Positions 1 through 5,259 of a stretch of 6,066 nucleotides of DNA are shown one piece after another. The position numbers were made by a program, and so were the translations under genes. The first letter of the stretch is position 1. Each line of letters opens with the position of its first letter. This stretch comes from Chloroflexota bacterium (GTDB lineage: Bacteria; Chloroflexota; Dehalococcoidia; Lucifugimonadales; CATQGZ01), in assembly GCA_027624995.1 (NCBI GenBank), contig JAQBTI010000142.1, forward strand, positions 1 to 6,066, written 5' to 3'. The notes below the pieces were generated by a model that was not told the origin of the DNA, did no database searches, and saw only the letters and a list, made by a program, of their open reading frames with translations.

Positions 1-291
1 CAGGTAGAGTCGGTCCTGGCTGTCGAAGGCCATGGCCACGGGCTGGACGAGCTGGCCATCGCCGTCGCCGAAGCCGTACCCGAACTCACCGAGATACTCT
101 TCGTCGAGGTTGCAGATTCCTATGCGGATTGCGGCGCGGCGGGCGAGGTCGCACCTGTTGATTACGAAGATACGGCCGTCTTTTGTGTGGGCAGTGTCAT
201 AGGGATTTGCGAAGCCGCGGCCGTTGGAGCCGTTGTTGACGCTTCCGACTGTTTTCAGATACTTGACGGCTGTTGATGTTGTTGTGGTCAA
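1..291 (-). CDS. NHL-repeat beta-propeller protein, N-terminal part (runs off the left edge)
   Basis: The minus-strand frame is open from a TTG at 291-289 to the edge, giving 97 codons. The protein contains two NHL-like repeat units: residues about 27-47 (GFANPYD, then DGRIFVINRC) and about 75-97 (GDGDGQLVQPVAMAFD, then DRLYL). Both follow the NHL pattern G-x-F-x-x-P-x-x-(V/A)-A-x-D/x-x-G-R-(I/L)-(F/Y)-V. NHL repeats form beta-propellers that bind proteins or ligands or act as lyases; no specific activity can be read here. No signal peptide is visible. The TTG is chosen because homologous-looking sequence begins at about residue 10 (KYLKTVGS), no ATG lies in frame before residue 87, and GGGAG at 306-302 sits 10 nt upstream as a ribosome binding site. 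The family call is firm; the exact start is inferred. Confidence 0.82.
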   Translation of the reverse strand, partial: MTTTTSTAVKYLKTVGSVNNGSNGRGFANPYDTAHTKDGRIFVINRCDLARRAAIRIGICNLDEEYLGEFGYGFGDGDGQLVQPVAMAFDSQDRLYL

Positions 292-308
292 TTTCTTTTC
301 TCTCCCGG

Positions 309-318
309 GTCGATCGAC
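309..318. repeat. Perfect 10-bp palindrome in the NHL gene leader
   Basis: GTCGATCGAC is its own reverse complement and abuts CCCGGG (304-309), just upstream of the presumed ribosome binding site of the NHL gene. It could be a small operator half-site pair, but short GC-rich palindromes arise by chance in DNA of this composition, so no function is claimed. Confidence 0.3.
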
Positions 319-376
319 GTTGTTTGACTGATACTGGCCATGTCCTCTTATTGCGGTTTCGACCATCCCCCTGTGT

Positions 377-460
377 CCCTCTTCCTTTCCAGGAAGGGGG
401 AGTAAGAAGAGATCTGGGGGACACCCCCAGTCCCTCGCCAAAGCGGCTACGCCCCTCTGG
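377..460. repeat. Triple-hairpin intergenic element, probably a dispersed repeat
   Basis: Three hairpins follow one another. First, CCCTCTTCCT (377-386) pairs with AGGAAGGGGG (391-400) across a 4-nt loop, with one G-T wobble. Second, CTGGGGG (414-420) pairs perfectly with CCCCCAG (424-430) around ACA. Third, CCAAAGCGGC (438-447) pairs with GCCCCTCTGG (451-460) around TAC at 8 of 10 positions. This order of hairpins matches my memory of intergenic repeats in SAR202/Dehalococcoidia-type genomes, but copy number cannot be checked here. On the minus strand the middle hairpin is followed by ATCTCTTCTTACT, a weak T-rich run, so the element may also end transcription from the DUF1800 gene. Confidence 0.6.
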
Positions 461-740
461 ACTCCCGTGGACCTCCTAATTCAGCAGCAACTTCTTCCTG
501 CAAAAGGTAGTCCGATGGCGACCGCTTCGACTATCCCTTAGTCCCCTGGCCAAATGGACTGCGTCCTGCCGTACTCCCATGTGTGGCTGCCAGAATGAAC
601 TGGCTGACGCCGAATGCACCGGCGGGTCCCGATCCAAGTACTTTGATGCCCGCGGCGAAGCTGTTCCCCGCATTGAAGTCCGGGGGTCTTCCGGGCCGGC
701 ACGCGAGTGACCAGTGGACAGGTCCAGCAAGACGGCGAGA

Positions 741-2156
741 CTACGCCATTTGGTAGGCGCGGGTGGAGGCGGCCAGGCGGAGCATGTTGCCGACGCGTTG
801 CTCAGACTCGTCTCCCGGCGTGCGCGAACTCAGGTCCAAGTCTCCGTCCTTAGACGCAATCTCGACTAGAGTTGCGCGGGTATCATCGGGGACGTGAATG
901 GGACCCAGGAGGTCGAGACAGCCGTCGACAAATTCCTCGGCGGACAGGACGCCGCCGTCCATCGCCGCCAGGTGGTCGATCATGGACTGTACACCAGGGT
1001 TATCTATGTCACCGAGCGCTCTTGCAACGAAGTTCACGCGCTCGACGAGGGCTCCGCTGTCTATCCACTCGACGCCCTCGTGCCAACCTTCGACGGTTGG
1101 CGGCTGAAGGAGGCCCTGGCCCATGTAGAAGGCCTGGCTGGCGACCTCGCTAATGTTCAGGACCGGCTCCCGACAAATCCCGGCCTGACGCACGGCCCCC
1201 ATCACGAGCTCGACCGGTCCCTTCACACGAGCGAAGCGGGCCGTGTCGGACTTGAAGTAGTCTGAGTTGAATAGGGTCCTCAGGACCGACCTGATCTCGT
1301 ACCCTGAGTCGAAGTACGACCGCATCATATGTTCGATGACTGGCCCGGCATCGTCCTCGACCTCGTCGGCTGCGAAGTATTGGAAAAGCCTGGTGCAAAC
1401 GAAGCGGGCGGTCGCGTCCTGCCTGGAGATGATGTCGATGACATCCTCACCGTTGAAGTTGCCTGTCTCACCCAGGAAGGTCTTCTCGCCGTAATCGTGG
1501 TCTTCGTCCCGGTACTCGAAATGCCAGGAGATGCGGCCGTAGGGCCATATGGAGTCCTTCATTGCACGCTGGGACATGTACTCAACGTTCTTGAGGGTCC
1601 AACCGGTAAAGGCCCGAGCGCACTCCTTGACGTCCTGCTCCGTGTAGTTGCCTATGCCCATCGAGAAGAGCTCAAGCAACTCCCTACCGTAGTTCTCGTT
1701 TATGGCCGTCTTGTGGTTGTTATCGTTGTCGAGCCAGATAATCATCGCCGGGTCTTTGGACAGCTCCACGAGAAGGTCACGGAAGCTTCCCAGTCCGAAC
1801 CGCCGGAACATACGTATCTGATTGAGGTGGGTGCGGGCCTGATTGAGCTTTGAGTAGCCGGTAGCGAAGAGGCCATGCCAGAAGAGGGTGATCTTCTCCT
1901 CCAGCGGGTTATCCGTTGTGGCCATCCGGTAGACCCAATATCCTCCGGCCGAATCGAGCTGGCGCAGCTCGTGCTGATCGGCGTGGAAGCGCCTGATGAT
2001 GTCGTCGGGCAGGTTATTTGGTTCGCCGGGGTTGAGCAGGTCTTCGACTACGTTCTCATAGCCCCTCGCGGTGAGATCGTCGAGCTCGGCCCTGGTGGCG
2101 CCGAAGCCCGCCCTTCTCATCAGGTGGGACATCAGCTCAAGTTCAGCGGTACTCAT
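741..2156 (-). CDS. DUF1800 family protein
   Basis: This 471-residue protein spans the DUF1800 domain along most of its length. Recognisable blocks are HLMRRAGFGATRAE (11-24), EEKITLFWHGLFATG (87-101), SKDPAMIIWLDNDNNHK (133-149), NENYGRELLELFSMGIG (153-169), AFTGW (182-186), KGPVELV (312-318), LQPPTVEGWHEG (350-361) and a C-terminal RLAASTRAYQM resembling the usual 'SPEFQ' end. The biochemical function of the family is unknown. Its genes very often sit beside DUF1501 genes, as here: the DUF1501 gene lies 108 nt upstream on the same strand and the two are probably co-transcribed. No signal peptide or membrane segment is visible. The ATG at 2156 has GGGGA 9 nt upstream and places the conserved MRRAGFG block at the usual N-terminal position. 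Confidence 0.95.
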   Translation of the reverse strand: MSTAELELMSHLMRRAGFGATRAELDDLTARGYENVVEDLLNPGEPNNLPDDIIRRFHADQHELRQLDSAGGYWVYRMATTDNPLEEKITLFWHGLFATGYSKLNQARTHLNQIRMFRRFGLGSFRDLLVELSKDPAMIIWLDNDNNHKTAINENYGRELLELFSMGIGNYTEQDVKECARAFTGWTLKNVEYMSQRAMKDSIWPYGRISWHFEYRDEDHDYGEKTFLGETGNFNGEDVIDIISRQDATARFVCTRLFQYFAADEVEDDAGPVIEHMMRSYFDSGYEIRSVLRTLFNSDYFKSDTARFARVKGPVELVMGAVRQAGICREPVLNISEVASQAFYMGQGLLQPPTVEGWHEGVEWIDSGALVERVNFVARALGDIDNPGVQSMIDHLAAMDGGVLSAEEFVDGCLDLLGPIHVPDDTRATLVEIASKDGDLDLSSRTPGDESEQRVGNMLRLAASTRAYQMA

Positions 2157-2264
2157 CTATCGTCATCCCCTAAAGCCCCCTTCCTGACCTGGAGGGGGGA
2201 CCGGACAAAGTGGCGAGCCCCTTTGCGATTACAGCCGGCAGGCCGGCAACCGGACCGTCGTTAA
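2157..2264. other. Intergenic spacer between the DUF1501 and DUF1800 genes
   Basis: This 108-nt spacer contains a G/C-rich hairpin (2176-2199) and two copies of GCCGGC (2234-2239 and 2242-2247), which could form a small hairpin just after the DUF1501 stop. No T-tract follows either structure on the minus strand, so readthrough into the DUF1800 gene is likely. Confidence 0.5.
2176..2199. repeat. Hairpin resembling the first stem of the 377-460 element
   Basis: CCCCCTTCC (2176-2184) pairs with GGAGGGGGG (2191-2199) across a 6-nt loop, giving 9 pairs including one G-T wobble. Its core, CCCCCTTCCT followed by a GGA-GGGGG arm, is close to the first hairpin at 377-400, which suggests a solo, shortened copy of the same repeat type. 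It could instead be a processing or pausing site in the mRNA of the DUF1501-DUF1800 pair. Confidence 0.45.
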
Positions 2265-3422
2265 TTACTTCCCGTTGCTACCGTTGGTGCCGTTGGCTAT
2301 GAAGTCGAATTGCTCGAACTGGCCGTTGACGATGGGCGCGGCGTCCAGGTGCAGCCACTTGTCGAGGACCGTCGAGTAGGTGGAGCGGAAGTCGTTGTTG
2401 AATTGGAGGTCTCCCTCGAGCTGGTTCTCGGCTTTCAGCGACGGGTACTCACCGTACATGCCGCCCTTTACGGAGCCGCCGATGACGAAGGCAACGCCGC
2501 CGGAGCCGTGGTCGGTGCCCGAGCCGTTGTCCTTGATGCGCCGGCCGAACTCGGAGAACATCACGATCACCGTGTCGTTCTCGCGTTCGTGTTCCTTGAG
2601 GTCATCGTAGAAGTCGGCAACCCCGGTAGAGACTTCGCCGATGAGCTTGGCGTGGGTCGTCAGTTCACCCGAGTGTGTGTCGTAACTGCCCTGCTGAGTG
2701 TAGAAGATGCGCGTGCCCAGGTCGGCGAACATCACTTTGGCGACGTCGTTGAGGCTCTGAGCGATGGGGTCAGCGGCGTACTCGACGTTGGAGGAGTACT
2801 TGTCCAGCGCGGTCCTCAGCAGATCGGCGCCTTTGAGGGCATCCATCCCGGTCTGGCCCAGGAAGTCCATGACGGGGTCTTTGCCCCTCTCGCCGCCATA
2901 CATCTTGGCGAAAGCCTCCAAGGCGTACTTCCTTAGCGTCGAGTCCTTGAGATCGGGGAAGAGCCCGTAGGTCTCGAGGTTGCCAACTGAGGCGACTGGC
3001 ACGCCGCGCACGCCGAGGGCTCTGGGAAGGCCTCTGCCGAAATTGACGGCGGTTAGAACGTTTTCGCCGGTCGGGTCGATGTCCCTTGTGGCGCGGCCCA
3101 GCCAGCCCTCGGTCGCGACGTCGTTGGGCTCGGCTGTGTGCCAGATGTCCATCGACCGGAAGTGCGACCTGTTGGGATTGGGATAGCCGATGCCGTTGAT
3201 CACGGCCACCTTTCCCTGGTCGTAGAGCTCCTTGATGGGCGCCATGTTGGAGTTGAAGCCGTAATTATCGTCGATTGGCAGGACGCTGTCCTGATCGATG
3301 TTGACCGTCGGACGGTAGTCGTAGTACTCACCGTCGTTATAGGGAACGATGGTGTTGAGGTAGTCGTTACCTCCGGAGAGTTGTATTACGACCAGTGATG
3401 GGTCTTGTTTCCGGGTTGCCAT
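2265..3422 (-). CDS. DUF1501 family protein (alkaline phosphatase/sulfatase-like fold)
   Basis: This 385-residue protein carries the DUF1501 signature blocks: LSGGNDYLNTIVPY (15-28), INGIGYPNPNRSHF (75-88) then MDIWHT (91-96), YDTHSGEL with a further His (247-257), and SEFGRRIKDNGSGTDHGSGG (290-309). The Asp/His residues of the last two blocks are in positions where related alkaline phosphatase/sulfatase-superfamily proteins bind metal; that is a family expectation, not shown here. Many DUF1501 proteins begin with a Tat (twin-arginine) signal and about 40-50 extra residues. This one begins directly at the first domain strand (DPSLVVIQLSGGND), so it looks cytoplasmic. The C-terminus is a Gly/Asn-rich tail (NGTNGSNGK). 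The start is supported by GGAGG at 3433-3429, 6 nt from the ATG. It is the first gene of the minus-strand pair with DUF1800. Substrate and role are unknown. Confidence 0.95.
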   Translation of the reverse strand: MATRKQDPSLVVIQLSGGNDYLNTIVPYNDGEYYDYRPTVNIDQDSVLPIDDNYGFNSNMAPIKELYDQGKVAVINGIGYPNPNRSHFRSMDIWHTAEPNDVATEGWLGRATRDIDPTGENVLTAVNFGRGLPRALGVRGVPVASVGNLETYGLFPDLKDSTLRKYALEAFAKMYGGERGKDPVMDFLGQTGMDALKGADLLRTALDKYSSNVEYAADPIAQSLNDVAKVMFADLGTRIFYTQQGSYDTHSGELTTHAKLIGEVSTGVADFYDDLKEHERENDTVIVMFSEFGRRIKDNGSGTDHGSGGVAFVIGGSVKGGMYGEYPSLKAENQLEGDLQFNNDFRSTYSTVLDKWLHLDAAPIVNGQFEQFDFIANGTNGSNGK

Positions 3423-3493
3423 GGGGTCCCTCCATCGTCAAAGCCGGTAGGTGTCGCCATTGAGCCGCTTGCACAGTTTGACAAGTGAGGGCC

Positions 3494-3522
3494 ATTTTAC
3501 AACGAAGACCATCTGGCAACAA
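3494..3522 (-). promoter_or_regulatory. Candidate sigma-70 promoter for the DUF1501-DUF1800 pair
   Basis: On the minus strand TTGTTG (3522-3517) is separated by 17 nt from TAAAAT (3499-3494), 5 of 6 matches for the -10 box but only 3 of 6 for the -35. Transcription would start near 3487, leaving a leader of about 65 nt. It is a moderate candidate, favoured by its place in a divergent intergenic region. Confidence 0.4.
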
Positions 3523-3563
3523 CCCCGATGCGACTAAGGCGGACAGGAACATTGCGTATGCGG

Positions 3564-3592
3564 TTGACCGGGTACCTAGACGGCCATATAAT
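3564..3592 (+). promoter_or_regulatory. Strong sigma-70 promoter for the selenoprotein operon
   Basis: TTGACC (3564-3569) is followed after exactly 17 nt by a perfect TATAAT (3587-3592). This is a 5-of-6 -35 box, a 6-of-6 -10 box and the optimal spacer. Transcription would begin near 3599, about 22 nt before the ATG at 3622, leaving little room for a riboswitch or attenuator in the leader. Confidence 0.75.
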
Positions 3593-3621
3593 CGGGCGCA
3601 CGGATAAGGCACAGGTCGCCC

Positions 3622-4650
3622 ATGAGCAATTCCCTTACATCCAAGCGCCTCGAGTTTGACGATGCCGCAGAGGCCATTGAGCACTACTTCGCCGCGGGCT
3701 GGACGGACGGCCTTCCGGTGGTCCCGCCCACGGCGGCCAGGGTTATGGAGTTCCTGGACTACGCGGGTCGAGCGCCGTCGGATATCGTAGGCGTAGAGCC
3801 CACGAAGGGCCGCGTGATCACCGCCGAGAAGGTGGCGATAAATGCCGTGATGGCGGGTTGTCTGCCCGAGTACCTCCCGGTAGTCCTCGCGGCCGTCGAG
3901 GCCATGACCGAGGAGCAGTACGGTATGCACGGCATCTCTGTCAGCACGGCGGGCGCCGCGACGATGACCGTCGTCAGCGGGCCGATCGCCAAAGAGCTCG
4001 GAATAAACTCGGGTGTGGGCGTCTTCGGGCCCGGCCACCGGGCGAACGCAACGATCGGCCGCGCCATCCGTCTGGTCATCTCCAACGTTAGCGGAGCGGT
4101 GACGGGAGAGCTCGATAAGGGGACGCTGGCCCACGGGGGCAAGTACAGCTGGTGCTTCAACGAGGCCGAGGACGTCAGCCCGTGGGAACCGCTTCACGTA
4201 GATCGAGGCTTCGGCAAGAACCAGAGCACGGTCACTGTGTTCGCCGCACTGGCGCCAGACCAGGCGACTAACCACACCGGGGACCATCCAGAGCCGATTT
4301 TGACATCGGTGGCTGACACGATGTTGTCGGTAGGCCCAGAACAGTCCGAGGTCGTAGTCGTGCTCGGCCCGGAGCACATGGGCTACATAAGCAAGGCGGG
4401 CTGGTCGAAGGGGCAGGTCAAGGAGTTCTTGCACGAGACGGCCCGACGGAAGGCATCGGAGTGGGCGAAGGTAGACGCGATTCCAAGTCCGGCCGACGAC
4501 CCCGATGCCTCGATAGGCGTGGCGAAGAGCCCGGACAGCATCACCGTTCTTGTGGCGGGCGGCGCGGCCGGGGGATTCTCGGCCGTGATACCGCTTTGGG
4601 GCGGCGGCGCGAACTCGCAATCGGTCATAAAGCCAATTAGGGTCCCTTAG
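3622..4650 (+). CDS. Conserved uncharacterised protein, probable partner of the UGSC selenoprotein
   Basis: This 342-residue protein has no domain to which I can attach a reaction. Its N-terminus carries GWTDGLPVVPPT (26-37), a signature I recall from proteins encoded beside, or fused to, UGSC-family proteins. Other conserved-looking blocks are AGCLPEYLPVVLAAVEAM (78-95), SGPIAKELGINSGVGVFGPG (119-138) continuing into HRANATIGRAIRLVI (139-153), PWEPLHVDRGF (187-197), LGPEHMGYISKAGWSKG (248-264) and a Gly-rich end VAGGAAGGFSAVIPLWGGG (311-329). Cysteines are C80 and C178. No signal peptide or transmembrane helix is evident. The ATG follows a near-consensus promoter and a weak AGGT 6 nt upstream. 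The selenoprotein gene starts 43 nt downstream on the same strand, so the two are probably one transcript and act in one process. A long antisense frame (4620-3367) overlaps it and is a shadow. Confidence 0.85.
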   Translation: MSNSLTSKRLEFDDAAEAIEHYFAAGWTDGLPVVPPTAARVMEFLDYAGRAPSDIVGVEPTKGRVITAEKVAINAVMAGCLPEYLPVVLAAVEAMTEEQYGMHGISVSTAGAATMTVVSGPIAKELGINSGVGVFGPGHRANATIGRAIRLVISNVSGAVTGELDKGTLAHGGKYSWCFNEAEDVSPWEPLHVDRGFGKNQSTVTVFAALAPDQATNHTGDHPEPILTSVADTMLSVGPEQSEVVVVLGPEHMGYISKAGWSKGQVKEFLHETARRKASEWAKVDAIPSPADDPDASIGVAKSPDSITVLVAGGAAGGFSAVIPLWGGGANSQSVIKPIRVP

Positions 4651-4682
4651 CTAAACGACGGCAAGGTAGCAAGCTAGCGATC

Positions 4683-4687
4683 GGAGG
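4683..4687 (+). promoter_or_regulatory. Ribosome binding site of the UGSC selenoprotein
   Basis: GGAGG stands 6 nt before the ATG at 4694 and decides for that start over a second in-frame ATG at 4703. It shows that the selenoprotein is translated independently of the upstream gene. Confidence 0.75.
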
Positions 4688-4693
4688 CGACGA

Positions 4694-5233
4694 ATGACGA
4701 CAATGACCAGACTTGAGGTCCTCGATCCGACCCAGGAGGCCATCCCGCAGCACGCGGTGCTGGCTCCCCGGCCTGACACGCTGGACGGCAAGGTGCTCGG
4801 GCTGCTGTCTAACAGCAAACGCAACGCCAGCGAGATGTTGCAAATGGTCCACGACGTGCTGGCGGACCGCTATGAGTTCGCACGGGTCGTCGCGATGGAC
4901 AAGGGCAACGCCTCGAAACCCTGCCCCAAGGACATCATGCAGGAGCTTGCAGACCAATGCGACGTGGTGATCACCGCGTCGGGGGACTGAGGGTCCTGCT
5001 CATCGTGCAGTGTGCACGACGGAATCGAGTTCGAGAAGAGGGGCGTGCCGGCCGGGGTTATCTGCACCGAGCCCTTCATTTCCAGTGCCAAGGCCATGTC
5101 CAAGCTGGGCGGGATTCCCGACTACCCGTTCGTGGTCTTGCCGCACCCGCTGGGGAGCCTCAGCCCTGAAGCCTTGAGGGAGAAATCGGTGATGGCCGCA
5201 CCGGAGGTCCTGCGGATTCTCCTGGCGCGGTAG
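4694..5233 (+). CDS. UGSC family selenoprotein (in-frame TGA read as selenocysteine)
   Basis: Read through the TGA at 4988-4990, the frame encodes 179 residues ending at TAG 5231-5233. Residue 99 is selenocysteine in GD-U99-G-S-C102-S-S-C105, the defining motif of UGSC (seleno)proteins; relatives replace U by Cys. Both halves match the family: APRPDTLDGKVLGLLSNSK (24-42), ASKPCPKDIMQELADQCDVV (73-92), then after the motif VHDGIEFEKRGVPAGVICTE (107-126) and PHPLG near the end. U99 and C102 are spaced to form a selenenylsulfide, so a thiol/selenol redox or reductase role is inferred; substrate unknown. The U-x-x-C-x-x-C motif, the following E-K-x-G-(I/V)-P and the PHPLG recall GrdB/PrdB reductase selenoproteins. 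No signal peptide is visible, so it should be cytoplasmic. The alternative, a nonsense mutation, is unlikely given the exact motif, the intact frame and the SECIS-like hairpin. Confidence 0.9.
4988..4990 (+). other. Selenocysteine codon (TGA) of the UGSC protein
   Basis: This TGA lies between GAC (Asp98) and GGG-TCC-TGC (Gly-Ser-Cys). Treated as a stop, it would cut the protein at 98 residues and leave a 73-codon orphan frame starting at a GTG at 5012. Decoding needs SelA/SelB/SelC/SelD elsewhere in the genome, none of which are in this window. Confidence 0.88.
4994..5023 (+). promoter_or_regulatory. Bacterial SECIS element
   Basis: TCGTGC (5003-5008) pairs perfectly with GCACGA (5014-5019) around the loop AGTGT (5009-5013). 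A short lower stem, TCC (4994-4996) with GGA (5021-5023), is separated by an asymmetric internal loop of 6 and 1 nt. The apical loop begins 18 nt after the TGA and has G as its second base. Both features agree with the known bacterial SECIS rules, in which a stem-loop lies just downstream of UGA within the coding region, binds SelB and has a G in the first two loop positions. The fold was made by hand, so no energy is given. Confidence 0.75.
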
Positions 5234-5259
5234 GGCTCCCCTAGTACCCCCGCGCCTGG
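5221..5259. terminator. Hairpin spanning both convergent stop codons, possible two-way terminator
   Basis: CCTGGCGCGG (5221-5230) pairs with CCGCGCCTGG (5250-5259) at 9 of 10 positions (one T-T mismatch), and within the loop TAGGG (5231-5235) can pair with CCCTA (5239-5243). The structure contains the TAG stop of the UGSC gene and the TAG stop of the transpeptidase on the other strand. Neither side has a T-tract, so it would be a non-canonical terminator, pause site or mRNA 3'-end stabiliser. Confidence 0.4.

Larger units (their letters stand above)
292..740. other. Non-coding gap with hairpin-rich element
   Basis: This stretch of about 450 bases lies between the minus-strand NHL gene and the end of the DUF1800 gene. 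Open frames exist on both strands, including one of 84 codons at 730-476 on the minus strand, but their translations show no recognisable domain and are rich in Arg/Ser/Pro, as expected of GC-rich shadow frames. The left half holds three successive hairpins (377-460). The right half (about 585-740) shows no clear structure. Bases 292-330 form the leader of the NHL gene. Confidence 0.6.

Noticed and set aside
197..424. 75-codon minus-strand frame over the NHL start region
   Set aside because: It overlaps the NHL gene in another frame and its upstream part is a translation of the hairpin repeat.
476..730. 84-codon minus-strand frame in the intergenic gap
   Set aside because: No domain, no conserved pattern, low-complexity Arg/Ser/Pro composition, and no clear ribosome binding site.
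1329..1853. 174-codon plus-strand frame inside the DUF1800 gene
   Set aside because: It is antisense to strongly recognised DUF1800 blocks and has no domain of its own. The 208-codon plus frame at 2310-2936 opposite DUF1501 was rejected for the same reason.
2234..2247. Twin GCCGGC sites as a terminator after the DUF1501 gene
   Set aside because: The stem is only about 5 bp with a 4-nt loop and no T-tract follows on the minus strand. It is mentioned only as part of the spacer.
3478..3483. Perfect TTGACA -35 box on the plus strand
   Set aside because: No -10-like hexamer lies 16-18 nt downstream, and the better TTGACC-17-TATAAT promoter is closer to the gene.
3367..4620. Open minus-strand frame of 417 codons opposite the 342-residue gene
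   Set aside because: It overlaps the start of the DUF1501 gene and lies antisense to a plus-strand gene with conserved-looking motifs, promoter and ATG. Its translation is Arg/Gly/His-rich with no recognisable domain, as GC-rich shadow frames are.
4988..4990. TGA as a true stop, giving a 98-residue protein and a separate 73-codon gene from GTG 5012
   Set aside because: The same frame continues with the U-G-S-C family motif and conserved C-terminal half. The GTG at 5012 has no clear ribosome binding site and lies inside the SECIS stem-loop.
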